Assembly: GCF_014649875.1 (NCBI RefSeq) | Contig: NZ_BMTW01000001.1 | Location: forward strand, 186,001-250,000 | DNA: 64,000 nucleotides | Origin: Streptomyces rubiginosohelvolus | GTDB taxonomy: Bacteria > Actinomycetota > Actinomycetes > Streptomycetales > Streptomycetaceae | Reading direction: 5' to 3' | Shown here: positions 43,152-51,417 of the stretch, in pieces | Layout: each line of letters starts with the position of its first letter | Position numbering within the stretch: the stretch's first letter is position 1 | The notes under the pieces: model-generated | The model's input: only the letters and a program-made list of their open reading frames with translations | What the model was told of the DNA's origin: nothing | Database searches by the model: none | Made by a program: the position numbers and the translations under genes

Positions 43152-44792
43152 GTGCAGCACGACCTCATCGCGCAGGCCAGGACCTGGCTGGCCGAGGACC
43201 CCGACCCCGAGACCCGCGACGAGCTCGCCGCCCTCATCGATGCGGGCGACACCGACGAGCTCGCCGCCCGTTTCGCCGGCACGCTCCAGTTCGGCACCGC
43301 CGGACTGCGCGGCGAGCTCGGGGCCGGCCCGATGCGGATGAACCGGTCCGTGGTGATCCGGGCGGCGGCGGGCCTCGCCGCCTACCTGAAGGCCCAGGGG
43401 CAGGAGGGCGGGCTCGTCGTCATCGGCTACGACGCCCGCTACAAGTCGGCGGACTTCGCGCGCGACACCGCCGCCGTGATGACCGGCGCCGGACTCCGCG
43501 CCGCCGTGCTGCCCCGCCCGCTCCCCACCCCCGTACTGGCGTACGCCATAAGGCACCTGGGCGCCGTCGCCGGCGTCGAGGTCACCGCCAGCCACAACCC
43601 GCCCCGCGACAACGGCTACAAGGTCTACCTCGGCGACGGCTCGCAGATCGTGCCTCCCGCCGACGGCGAGATCGCGGCCGCCATCGCCGCGGTCGGCCCG
43701 CTGGCGGGCGTCGTACGCCCCGAGGACGGCTGGGAGACCCTCGGCGACGAGGTCCTGGACGCCTACCTCGCCCGTACGGACGCGGTCCTGGGCGCCGACA
43801 GCCCCCGTACCGCGCGCACGGTCTACACAGCGATGCACGGCGTCGGCACCTCCGTGCTGACGGCGGCGTTCGCCCGCGCCGGGTTCCCGGAGCCGGTCCT
43901 CGTCACCGAGCAGGCCGAGCCCGACCCCGCGTTCCCCACCGTCGCCTTCCCCAACCCGGAAGAGCCCGGCGCGATGGATCTCGCGTTCGCCACCGCACGC
44001 CGGGCGGCCCCGGACCTGATCATCGCCAACGACCCGGACGCGGACCGTTGCGCCGTCGCCGTGCCCGACACCTCCGTCGAGGGCGGCTGGCGGATGCTGC
44101 GCGGCGACGAGGTGGGCGCGCTGCTCGCCGCACACCTGGTGGAGCGGGGCGCCACCGGCGTCTTCGCCGAGTCGATCGTGTCGTCGTCGCTGCTCGGCCG
44201 GATCGCCGAGAAGGCGGGCCTCGGGTACGAGGAGACGCTGACGGGCTTCAAGTGGATCGCCCGGGTGGACGGCCTGCGGTACGGCTACGAGGAGGCGCTC
44301 GGCTACTGCGTCGACCCCGAGGGCGTCCGCGACAAGGACGGCATCACCGCCGCCCTGCTCGTCGCCGAGCTCGCCTCCGTACTCAAGGAGCAGGGCCGTA
44401 CGCTGCTGGACCTGCTGGACGACCTGGCGCTCGCGCACGGCCTGCACGCCACCGACCAGCTCTCGGTGCGGGTGGAGGACCTGTCGGTCATCGCGGACGC
44501 CATGGCCCGGCTCCGCGAGCAGCCCCCGACCGCCCTGGCCGGCCTCGCGGTCACCTCGGCCGAGGACCTGTCGCGAGGCACGGACCGGCTGCCGCCCACC
44601 GACGGGCTGCGCTACCAGCTGGAGGGGGCCCGGGTGATCGTCCGCCCGAGCGGCACCGAACCGAAGCTGAAGTGCTACCTGGAGGTCGTCGTCCCGGTGG
44701 CGGACGCGGCCGGGCTGCCCGCCGCGCGGGCCCGGGGAGCCGAACTGCTCGCCGGGATCAAGCGGGACCTGGCGACGGCGGCAGGCATCTGA
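43152..44792 (+). CDS. Phosphopentomutase/phosphoglucomutase family phospho-sugar mutase
   Basis: 546 residues, alpha-D-phosphohexomutase family. Catalytic phosphoserine in VEVTASHNPPRDNGYKVYLGDG (Ser near residue 147), metal-binding loop IANDPDADRCAVAV (DPDADR), sugar loop GFKWIARVDG ... YEEALGYC, phosphate loop VRPSGTEPKLKCYLEV. Bacterial relatives of this size work as phosphoglucomutases or phosphopentomutases; next to a nucleoside phosphorylase and deoC, ribose-1-P or deoxyribose-1-P to 5-P conversion is a good guess but inference. GTG at 43152 follows AAAGG by about 9 bases. A perfect 15-bp hairpin follows. Confidence 0.88.
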   Translation: MQHDLIAQARTWLAEDPDPETRDELAALIDAGDTDELAARFAGTLQFGTAGLRGELGAGPMRMNRSVVIRAAAGLAAYLKAQGQEGGLVVIGYDARYKSADFARDTAAVMTGAGLRAAVLPRPLPTPVLAYAIRHLGAVAGVEVTASHNPPRDNGYKVYLGDGSQIVPPADGEIAAAIAAVGPLAGVVRPEDGWETLGDEVLDAYLARTDAVLGADSPRTARTVYTAMHGVGTSVLTAAFARAGFPEPVLVTEQAEPDPAFPTVAFPNPEEPGAMDLAFATARRAAPDLIIANDPDADRCAVAVPDTSVEGGWRMLRGDEVGALLAAHLVERGATGVFAESIVSSSLLGRIAEKAGLGYEETLTGFKWIARVDGLRYGYEEALGYCVDPEGVRDKDGITAALLVAELASVLKEQGRTLLDLLDDLALAHGLHATDQLSVRVEDLSVIADAMARLREQPPTALAGLAVTSAEDLSRGTDRLPPTDGLRYQLEGARVIVRPSGTEPKLKCYLEVVVPVADAAGLPAARARGAELLAGIKRDLATAAGI

Positions 44793-44808
44793 CGGACCAC
44801 TTCCCCAC

Positions 44809-44852
44809 ACGCCGAAGGGCCGGCACCCACCCGGGTACCGGCCCTTCGGCGT
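44809..44852. terminator. Bidirectional terminator after the phospho-sugar mutase gene
   Basis: Perfect 15-bp stem, 44809-44823 with 44838-44852, loop 14 bases. It lies between convergent genes. Confidence 0.82.
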
Positions 44853-44867
44853 TCCATCGCGTCGGCC

Positions 44868-45506
44868 TCAGCCCACCGCCACCAGCACCACCAGCACGAC
44901 GGCCCCCGCGACGGCCGGGGCGATCACCTCGTACGCCCAGCGCACCGAGCCCCGGTCCGCGCCCTCCGGGGTCGTGTCACCGGCCCGCTCGGCGATGTCC
45001 CGCAGATCGCGGACGGTCTGGTCGGCCGAGCCCGTGCGCCCGGCGGAGTCGCGGACGTCGGCGCTGACCGACGTACGGCCGTAGGGGTCGTCGTGCGCCG
45101 CCCGGGCCGCGCTGCGCGCCGCGCGCTTGCGGGCGCGCAGGGAGACGGGGATCGCCCACAGCTGGTACTTCGTGCCGTCCTGGGCGAGCAGCTCGGAGGA
45201 GTACGAGGCCCGCACGTCGGCGACTTCGGTCCAGGGCAGCAGGATCGTCCGGAACGGGTTGCGGACCCGGATGCGCTCGTCGTTCGCGAAGACGGCGGGC
45301 CGCAGGGTGAACGCCACGACCAGCGGCACCACGAGGAGCAGCGCGGCCAGCGCGAGCCACGGCGTCCGCCCCTCGCCCCGGATCATGGCGTCCCCGGCCA
45401 TCCAGGCGATCAGCAGGAGCAGCAGCGACCCGCAGACCAGCGCGGCCACGGAACGGTAGGTCCGGTCGGCGTGGGGCGGCTCTGCGGGAGGTGTGGGGCT
45501 CGTCAT
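44868..45506 (-). CDS. PH-domain membrane protein
   Basis: 212 residues. Two N-terminal membrane helices (VAALVCGSLLLLLIAWMAGDAM and LALAALLLVVPLVVAFTL), a bacterial PH-like domain (ANDERIRVRNPFRTILLPWTEVADVRASYSSELLAQDGTKYQLWAIP), an Arg/Ala-rich linker and one C-terminal helix (VIAPAVAGAVVLVVLVAVG). Such proteins are common in actinobacteria and of unknown role. ATG at 45506 shares the divergent region with deoC. Confidence 0.83.
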   Translation of the reverse strand: MTSPTPPAEPPHADRTYRSVAALVCGSLLLLLIAWMAGDAMIRGEGRTPWLALAALLLVVPLVVAFTLRPAVFANDERIRVRNPFRTILLPWTEVADVRASYSSELLAQDGTKYQLWAIPVSLRARKRAARSAARAAHDDPYGRTSVSADVRDSAGRTGSADQTVRDLRDIAERAGDTTPEGADRGSVRWAYEVIAPAVAGAVVLVVLVAVG

Positions 45507-45609
45507 GGGGCCGATTCTGCCCGATGGGCGTCCGGCCCGGCGGAGCGCCCGCCCGCGCTCGCGCCCCCGGGCAGGAACGCACGGATCGCCCGGCCCCCTG
45601 TACAGGTCG

Positions 45610-45621
45610 CTACGCGCGTAG
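45610..45621 (+). promoter_or_regulatory. Palindrome CTACGCGCGTAG in the deoC promoter
   Basis: Exact match to the purine nucleoside phosphorylase and add copies. It fills the spacer between -35 TGTACA (45599-45604) and -10 TATGCT (45623-45628); the -10 is 6 bases before the GTG. A repressor bound here would block polymerase directly. Confidence 0.7.
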
Positions 45622-45634
45622 ATATGCTCACCTG

Positions 45635-46588
45635 GTGACCATGCCCACCACTGCTCCCGCATTTGCCGACGCGACGGCGTCCGACAGTGCACTGCGCCGC
45701 TTCCTCTTCGGGTTGCCCGGCGTCGACGCCGTCGGCCTCGAAGCGCGCGCCGCCTCCCTCGGAACCCGTTCGATCAAGACGACGGCCAAGGCGTACGCCA
45801 TCGATCTCGCCATCTCGATGATCGACCTGACGACGCTGGAAGGCGCGGACACCCCGGGCAAGGTCCGGGCTCTCGCCGCCAAGGCCGTCAACCCCGACCC
45901 GACCGACCGCACGACCCCGCGCACCGCGGCCGTCTGCGTCTACCCCGACATGGCCTCCACCGCCGCCGCCGCGCTGGCCGGTTCCGGGGTGAAGGTGGCG
46001 TCCGTGGCGACCGCCTTCCCGGCGGGCCGTGCCGCGCTGGACGTCAAGCTCGCGGACGTCCGCGACGCCGTGGCGGCCGGGGCCGACGAGATCGACATGG
46101 TGATCGACCGGGGGGCGTTCCTCTCCGGCCGGTTCCTGAAGGTGTACGAGGAGATCCTCGCCGTGAAGGCGGAGTGCGGCCCCGCCCGCCTCAAGGTGAT
46201 CTTCGAGACCGGCGAGCTGTCCACGTACGACAACATCCGCCGGGCCTCCTGGATCGGGATGCTGGCGGGCGCGGACTTCATCAAGACCTCGACCGGCAAG
46301 GTGGCCACCAACGCCACCCCCGCGAACACCCTCCTCATGCTGGAGGCGGTGCGCGACTTCCGGGCGGCCACCGGCGTGCAGATCGGTGTGAAGCCGGCCG
46401 GCGGCATCCGCACGACCAAGGACGCGGTGAAGTTCCTGGTCCTGGTGAACGAGACCGCGGGCGAGGACTGGCTGGACCCGCACTGGTTCCGGTTCGGCGC
46501 GTCCAGCCTGCTCAACGACCTGCTGATGCAGCGCCAGAAGCTCAGCACCGGCCGTTACTCCGGCCCCGATTACGTGACGGTGGACTGA
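45635..46588 (+). CDS. deoC: Deoxyribose-phosphate aldolase
   Basis: Cleaves 2-deoxyribose-5-phosphate to acetaldehyde and glyceraldehyde-3-phosphate. 317 residues from GTG. Class I aldolase motifs: VCVYPDMASTAAAALAG, VATAFPAGRAALDVKLADVRDAVAAGADEIDMVIDRGAFLSG, LKVIFETGELSTYDNIRRA, GADFIKTSTGKVATNATPAN with the Schiff-base Lys (ADFIKTSTGK), VGVKPAGGIRTTKDAVKFL. The GTG at 45635 is leaderless by position (TATGCT 6 bases upstream); ATG at 45641 is in frame. Five bases downstream begins the ALDH gene, whose acetaldehyde-consuming role fits the aldolase product. Confidence 0.95.
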   Translation: MTMPTTAPAFADATASDSALRRFLFGLPGVDAVGLEARAASLGTRSIKTTAKAYAIDLAISMIDLTTLEGADTPGKVRALAAKAVNPDPTDRTTPRTAAVCVYPDMASTAAAALAGSGVKVASVATAFPAGRAALDVKLADVRDAVAAGADEIDMVIDRGAFLSGRFLKVYEEILAVKAECGPARLKVIFETGELSTYDNIRRASWIGMLAGADFIKTSTGKVATNATPANTLLMLEAVRDFRAATGVQIGVKPAGGIRTTKDAVKFLVLVNETAGEDWLDPHWFRFGASSLLNDLLMQRQKLSTGRYSGPDYVTVD

Positions 46589-46593
46589 TAGCC

Positions 46594-48030
46594 ATGGCAT
46601 CCGCATTCGAGTACGCACCGGCGCCGGAGTCCCGTTCCGTCGTCGACATCGCCCCGTCGTACGGGCTGTTCATCGACGGCGAGTTCACCGAGGCCGCCGA
46701 CGGCAAGGTCTTCAAGACCGTCTCGCCGAGCAGCGAGGAGGTCCTCTCCGAGGTCGCGCAGGCGGGCGCGGCGGACGTGGACCGGGCCGTGAAGGCGGCA
46801 CGCAAGGCGTTCGAGAAGTGGTCGGCGCTGCCCGGCTCCGAGCGCGCCAAGTACCTGTTCCGGATCGCCCGGATCATCCAGGAGCGCAGCCGCGAGCTGG
46901 CCGTCCTGGAGACGCTCGACAACGGCAAGCCGATCAAGGAGACCCGCGACGCGGACCTCCCGCTGGTCGCCGCGCACTTCTTCTACTACGCGGGCTGGGC
47001 CGACAAGCTGGACCACGCGGGGTACGGGGCGAACCCCCGGCCGCTGGGTGTGGCCGGTCAGGTCATCCCGTGGAACTTCCCGCTGCTGATGCTCGCGTGG
47101 AAGATCGCCCCGGCGCTGGCCACGGGCAACACGGTGGTCCTGAAGCCCGCCGAGACGACCCCGCTGAGCGCGCTGTTCTTCGCGGACATCTGCCGCCAGG
47201 CGGGACTCCCCAAGGGCGTCGTCAACATCCTCACCGGCTACGGGGACGCGGGCGAGGCGCTCGTCACGCACCCGGACGTGAACAAGGTCGCCTTCACCGG
47301 TTCGACGGCCGTCGGCAAGGCCATCGCGCGCTCGGTCGCGGGCACGGACAAGAAGGTCACCCTGGAGCTGGGCGGCAAGGGCGCGAACATCGTGTTCGAC
47401 GACGCCCCGATCGACCAGGCCGTCGAGGGCATCGTCACCGGGATCTTCTTCAACCAGGGCCAGGTCTGCTGCGCGGGCTCCCGGCTGCTGGTCCAGGAGT
47501 CGGTCCAGGACGAGGTGCTGGACGCGCTCAAGCGCCGTCTCTCGACCCTCCGCCTCGGCGACCCGCTGGACAAGAACACCGACATCGGCGCGATCAACTC
47601 CGCCGAGCAGCTCGCCCGGATCACCTCCCTGGTCGAGACGGGCGAGGCGGAGGGCGCGGAGCGCTGGAGCGCCCCCTGCGAACTGCCCTCCTCCGGTTAC
47701 TGGTTCGCCCCGACGCTCTTCACGAACGTCACCCAGGCGCACACGGTGGCCCGGGACGAGATCTTCGGCCCGGTCCTCTCCGTGCTCTCGTTCCGCACCC
47801 CGGACGAGGCGGTCGCCAAGGCCAACAACAGTCAGTACGGCCTCTCGGCCGGCATCTGGACGGAGAAGGGCTCCCGCATCCTCGCGGTGGCCGACAAGCT
47901 CCGCGCGGGCGTCGTCTGGGCCAACACGTTCAACAAGTTCGACCCGACGTCGCCGTTCGGCGGCTACAAGGAGTCGGGCTTCGGCCGCGAGGGCGGCCGC
48001 CACGGCCTGGAGGCGTACCTCGATGTCTGA
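46594..48030 (+). CDS. Aldehyde dehydrogenase (catalytic subunit of the ALDH pair)
   Basis: 478 residues. NAD binding and active site: GQVIPWNFPLLMLAWKIAPALATGNTVVLKPAETTPLSA, TGSTAVGKAI, LELGGKGANIVFDDAP with catalytic Glu near residue 259, FFNQGQVCCAGSRLL with catalytic Cys near 292. All catalytic residues are present. Starts 5 bases after deoC, so deoC-derived acetaldehyde is a likely substrate. Its stop overlaps the next, catalytically dead ALDH gene by 8 bases. Together the two have 800 residues. Confidence 0.93.
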   Translation: MASAFEYAPAPESRSVVDIAPSYGLFIDGEFTEAADGKVFKTVSPSSEEVLSEVAQAGAADVDRAVKAARKAFEKWSALPGSERAKYLFRIARIIQERSRELAVLETLDNGKPIKETRDADLPLVAAHFFYYAGWADKLDHAGYGANPRPLGVAGQVIPWNFPLLMLAWKIAPALATGNTVVLKPAETTPLSALFFADICRQAGLPKGVVNILTGYGDAGEALVTHPDVNKVAFTGSTAVGKAIARSVAGTDKKVTLELGGKGANIVFDDAPIDQAVEGIVTGIFFNQGQVCCAGSRLLVQESVQDEVLDALKRRLSTLRLGDPLDKNTDIGAINSAEQLARITSLVETGEAEGAERWSAPCELPSSGYWFAPTLFTNVTQAHTVARDEIFGPVLSVLSFRTPDEAVAKANNSQYGLSAGIWTEKGSRILAVADKLRAGVVWANTFNKFDPTSPFGGYKESGFGREGGRHGLEAYLDV

Positions 48031-48991
48031 TCAGAACCGTCTTGGCGTCTTCAAGACCTACAAGCTGTACGTCGGGGGCAAGTTCCCCCGCTCCGAGAGC
48101 GGCCGGGTGTACGAGGTGACGGACTCCAAGGGCCAGTGGCTCGCCAACGCGCCGCAGTCCTCCCGCAAGGACGCGCGCGACGCGGTCGTGGCCGCGCGCA
48201 AGGCGTTCGGCGGCTGGTCGGGCGCGACCGCGTACAACAGGGGCCAGGTCCTCTACCGCGTCGCGGAGATGCTGGAGGGCCGCAAGGAGCAGTTCGTCCG
48301 CGAGGTGGCCGCATCCGAGGGGCTGTCGAAGTCCAAGGCGGCGGCCGCGGTGGACGCGGCGATCGACCGCTGGGTCTGGTACGCGGGCTGGACCGACAAG
48401 ATCGGCCAGATCGCGGGCGGGGCCAACCCGGTCGCGGGGCCGTATCTCAACCTCTCCACCCCGGAGCCGACGGGCGTCGTCGCGGTCCTGGCACCGCAGA
48501 AGTCGTCGTTCCTCGGGCTGGTCTCGGTGATCGCCCCGGTGATCGCGACCGGCAACACGGCGGTCGTCGTCGCCTCGGCGGACGCCCCGCTGCCCGCGCT
48601 GTCGCTGGGCGAGGTGCTGGCCACCTCGGACGTCCCCGGCGGCGTGGTCAACATCCTGTCGGGCGCCACGGCGGAGATCGCCGCGCCGCTCGCCGCCCAC
48701 CAGGACGTCAACGCGATCGACCTGACCGGCGCGGACGCCGCGCTGGCGAAGGAGCTGGAGATCGCGGCGGCGGACAACCTGAAGCGCGTCCTCCGCCCAC
48801 CCGTCACCCGCCGCCGCCCCTCAAACGAGGCGCAGAGCGCCACAGCTTCGTCTCCTGTGGACGCGGACGGCGCATCGGACTCCGAGGACTGGTCGGCCTC
48901 CCCCGGCACGCACCGCCTGACGGCGTTCCTGGAGACCAAGACGGTCTGGCACCCGACGGGCGCACTGGGAGCCGCGGGCTCCTCGTACTGA
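48023..48991 (+). CDS. Truncated, non-catalytic ALDH-like protein
   Basis: 322 residues. Residues about 15-245 follow the ALDH N-terminal fold (KLYVGGKFPRSESGRVYEVTDSKG ... GVVAVLAPQKSSFLGLVSVIAPVIATGNTAVVVASADAPLPALSLGEVLATSDVPGGVVNILSGATAEIAAPLAAHQDVNAIDLTG). The whole catalytic-Cys domain is missing. After NLKRVLRPP an extra acidic/Ser-rich segment of about 28 residues interrupts the usual end before DWSASPGTHRLTAFLETKTVWHP. The gene overlaps its catalytic partner by 8 bases, so the two products very likely act together, as in two-domain ALDH16 enzymes. The chain of deoC, ALDH, ALDH-like is one operon. Confidence 0.87.
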   Translation: MSDQNRLGVFKTYKLYVGGKFPRSESGRVYEVTDSKGQWLANAPQSSRKDARDAVVAARKAFGGWSGATAYNRGQVLYRVAEMLEGRKEQFVREVAASEGLSKSKAAAAVDAAIDRWVWYAGWTDKIGQIAGGANPVAGPYLNLSTPEPTGVVAVLAPQKSSFLGLVSVIAPVIATGNTAVVVASADAPLPALSLGEVLATSDVPGGVVNILSGATAEIAAPLAAHQDVNAIDLTGADAALAKELEIAAADNLKRVLRPPVTRRRPSNEAQSATASSPVDADGASDSEDWSASPGTHRLTAFLETKTVWHPTGALGAAGSSY

Positions 48992-49075
48992 GCAGGGACC
49001 GCCCGCCAGGTACCCGAACGGGGCCGCCCTCCCACCCCGGGGCGGCCCCGTTCGCCGTGTCCGTGTCCGCGTGCG

Positions 49076-49498
49076 TCAGCCGGTGACGAGCTTGGTCACC
49101 GAACCCACCACGGGCAGGTCGCTCAGCGAACCGCCGCTGGTGATCGGGTCGGTGACGATGGCGGTGGTCACCGGCTTGAAGTCGGCGATCTGGGTGCCCA
49201 CGGCGTTGTCCAGCGGGTCCACGCCGGTGTTGGCCAGCGGGTGCAGCTGAAGGTCGGTGATCGGGGCCAGGCTGCTGGCCACCGAGGTGCCGAGCGCGCT
49301 GGTCACCGCAGGTCCGGCCGTCTCGGTGACCGCCTCGACGGCGGCGACGCCCTGCTCGGGGATCTCCGCGACCGGAGGCAGCTGGGGGGCGGCCTGTGCG
49401 GAGCCCGCACCGGCCCCCAGCGCGGCCCCCAGCGCGGTGAAGGTCAGACCGGCGCGCAGCAGGACGCGACGTTCGGGCTTACGTGCATGAAGTGCCAT
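49076..49498 (-). CDS. Small secreted protein with signal peptide
   Basis: 140 residues. Signal peptide about 1-36 (KPERRVLLRAGLTFTALGAALGAGAGSAQA), then a Val/Thr/Ala-rich mature chain with recurring PV/DP-type turns (LPPVAEIPEQGV, TDPITSGGSLSDLPVVGSVTKLVTG). No enzymatic motif. It resembles the secreted protein encoded at 55440-55739 in style (short, alanine/valine-rich, ATP-free), and both may be surface-associated. Start ATG at 49498. Function unknown. Confidence 0.75.
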   Translation of the reverse strand: MALHARKPERRVLLRAGLTFTALGAALGAGAGSAQAAPQLPPVAEIPEQGVAAVEAVTETAGPAVTSALGTSVASSLAPITDLQLHPLANTGVDPLDNAVGTQIADFKPVTTAIVTDPITSGGSLSDLPVVGSVTKLVTG

Positions 49499-49627
49499 GT
49501 TTTTCCACCTGATCGAGCCTGGTCGGGTAATCGTCCGTACGCGCAGAGTAGTTGAGGTGTGATGCTGGATACCAACAGGAGGCCCGAGGGGTCCCCTGCG
49601 CGGGTCAATGCCTCACACTTCTGTTCT

Positions 49628-50269
49628 GTGAGTTCCCAACCGATCCCGACCCGCGTCGTGCTGCTCGCGGGCCCCTCCGGCTCCGGCAAGTCCGTCCTCG
49701 CCGCCCGCACCGGCCTTCCGGTGCTGCGCCTCGACGACTTCTACAAGGAGTACGACGACCCGACGCTGCCCCGGGTCCCCGGCTCGACGGACATCGACTG
49801 GGACTCCGCCGGGTCCTGGGACGCGGACGCGGCGGTGGCCGCGATCGCCGAGCTGTGCCGGCGAGGCCGTACGGACGTTCCGGTGTACGACATCGCGACC
49901 AGCTCCCGTACGGGACACGAGACCTTCCACATCGAGCGCTCGCCGCTGTTCGTGGCGGAGGGCATCTTCGCGGCGGACATCGTGGAACGCTGCCAGGAAA
50001 CAGGCCTGCTCGCGGACGCGCTCTGCCTGCGCGGCCGCCCGACCACGACCTTCCGCCGCCGCCTGCTGCGGGACCTGCGCGAGGGCCGCAAGTCGGTCCC
50101 GTTCCTGCTGCGGCGCGGCTGGCGGCTGATGCGGGCCGAGCGGCGCATCGTGGCCCGTCAGACGGCGCTGGGGGCGTATCCGTGCGGCAAGGAGGAGGCG
50201 CTGGGGCGGTTCGCCGCCGCGGCGGCGGGGCGGTGCCACCGGGGTGCGCCGGCGGGGCGGACGGTGTAG
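49628..50269 (+). CDS. udk: Uridine kinase-like nucleoside kinase
   Basis: 213 residues. Walker A LLAGPSGSGKSVLAART (about 12-27), RLDDFYKEYDDPTLPR, DWDSAGSWDADAAVAAI, and VYDIATSSRTGHETFHIERSPLFVAEGIFAADIVERC, the pattern of uridine kinase. It would phosphorylate uridine/cytidine for salvage, fitting the nucleoside genes nearby. The GTG at 49628 gives the family N-terminus (SSQPIPTRVVLLAGPSGSG); ATG 49562 is in frame but adds an atypical 22-residue leader. No strong ribosome site. Confidence 0.87.
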   Translation: MSSQPIPTRVVLLAGPSGSGKSVLAARTGLPVLRLDDFYKEYDDPTLPRVPGSTDIDWDSAGSWDADAAVAAIAELCRRGRTDVPVYDIATSSRTGHETFHIERSPLFVAEGIFAADIVERCQETGLLADALCLRGRPTTTFRRRLLRDLREGRKSVPFLLRRGWRLMRAERRIVARQTALGAYPCGKEEALGRFAAAAAGRCHRGAPAGRTV

Positions 50270-50317
50270 GCCGGGGCTCCGCCCCGGACCCCGCTCCTCA
50301 ACGCCGGAGGGGCTGAA
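50270..50317. repeat. Streptomyces intergenic repeat, copy 4 (inverted orientation)
   Basis: GGGGCTCCGCCCCGGACCCC then GCTCCTCAACGCCGGAGGGG. It begins at the udk stop. Same unit as copy 1. Confidence 0.8.
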
Positions 50318-50401
50318 TGAGGGGCTGAAAGCGCAGCCCGGCATGACAGCGGGGCCGTACAGGACCCCCCGGCCCGTACGACCCCGCTGCTTTTCCCGTT
50401 T

Positions 50402-50536
50402 CCCCCGTGGCCCGCGCCTCCCCCGAAGCGATGGGCCTTTCCCCGTACTCCCCCGGGTCCCCTCGGTCCCCGTTTTCCTGCTCCCCCGTGTTCCCCCGTA
50501 CCCCCGTGGCCCCCGCCTCCCCCGAAGCGGAGGGCC
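50402..50536. repeat. 36-bp imperfect direct repeat, 99 bp apart, after sigQ
   Basis: Copies at 50402-50437 and 50501-50536 (33 of 36 identical; both contain CCTCCCCCGAAGCG). They sit in the 272-bp gap between udk and the 3' end of sigQ. The space between them is a C-rich tract (CCCCGTACTCCCCCGGGTCC). Confidence 0.75.
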
Positions 50537-50541
50537 CTGCC

Positions 50542-51333
50542 TCAGGCCACCAGCTCGCCGAAGGACTCCTGCTCGTCACGTCCGAAGCTGAGGACCTCGT
50601 CCTCGCGCAGCCGGCGCAGGGAGCGCCAGATGCTCGACTTCACCGTGCCGACACTGATGTCGAGGATGGACGCGATCTCCGGGTCGGTGCGGCCCTCGTA
50701 GTACCGCAGGACCAGCATCGTGCGCTGGAGCTCGGGCAGCCGGGCGAGCGCCTGCCACAGCACCGCTCGCAGCTCCGTGCCGCGCATCGCGTCCGTGTCG
50801 CCCACCGTCTCCGGCAGCTCCTCGGTCGGGTATTCGTTGAGCTTGCGCCTGCGCCAGGCGCTGATGTGCAGGTTGGTCATGGTGCGGCGCAGATAGCCGC
50901 CGACGGCCGCCTTGTCGCTGATCCGGTCCCAGGCCCGGTACGTCGAGAAGAGGGCGCTCTGCAGCAGGTCCTCGGCCTCGAACCGGTCACCGGTCAGGTG
51001 GTAGGCGGTCGCGTACAGGGAGGCCCGTCGCTCCTGGACGTAGGCCGTGAACGCCGCTTCGGCGTCCGCGTTCTCCGCCCCCGTGGTGCGATCCCCCGTG
51101 GCCTTCCCGTACGCGCTTCCCCCGTTGCCCCCCACATCCCCCGTGGGTGCGTCAACCACCGTCATGTACATCGAACGCGGCTGCTCCGCGGTCGACTGCG
51201 ACGGCAGATGCTGACGCCCGGCGCTCCGAACACACCCCCGTACGTTCGTCACACCGGACTTCTCGCTGCCCCGGCCGATGTCGTGGAGGCGCGTGACAAC
51301 TGCGCTTGAGCTGGTGCTGTGCAGTGCGTTCAT
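50542..51333 (-). CDS. sigQ: ECF sigma factor SigQ
   Basis: 263 residues. Long N-terminus (about 1-100, low complexity) followed by sigma region 2 (AFTAYVQERRASLYATAYHLTGDRFEAEDLLQSALFSTYRAWDRI) and region 4 (LPELQRTMLVLRYYEGRTDPEIASILDISVGTVKSSIWRSLRRLRE). Divergent from afsQ1-afsQ2; in S. coelicolor sigQ lies next to afsQ1/afsQ2 and is an AfsQ1 target affecting antibiotic production. ATG at 51333 (MNALHSTSSS) has GGGGG 7 bases upstream. SigQ-like start sequence supports the choice. Confidence 0.9.
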   Translation of the reverse strand: MNALHSTSSSAVVTRLHDIGRGSEKSGVTNVRGCVRSAGRQHLPSQSTAEQPRSMYMTVVDAPTGDVGGNGGSAYGKATGDRTTGAENADAEAAFTAYVQERRASLYATAYHLTGDRFEAEDLLQSALFSTYRAWDRISDKAAVGGYLRRTMTNLHISAWRRRKLNEYPTEELPETVGDTDAMRGTELRAVLWQALARLPELQRTMLVLRYYEGRTDPEIASILDISVGTVKSSIWRSLRRLREDEVLSFGRDEQESFGELVA

Positions 51334-51417
51334 CTCGCGCCCCCTATCGGTGGAGTCCGTTCGTTCCTTGCTGCCCAAGAGCTTGCCGGGGCAGTTTCAT
51401 GGCGCTGTCCCCCGACT

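Noticed and set aside
46818..48119. 433-codon plus-strand frame inside the ALDH gene
   Set aside because: Same strand but a different frame from a gene with complete ALDH motifs; sequence is Arg/Gly-rich.
49535..49555. Fourth copy of the nucleoside palindrome near udk
   Set aside because: Only one arm (TACGCGC) matches and the second half is different, so it is not counted as an operator.
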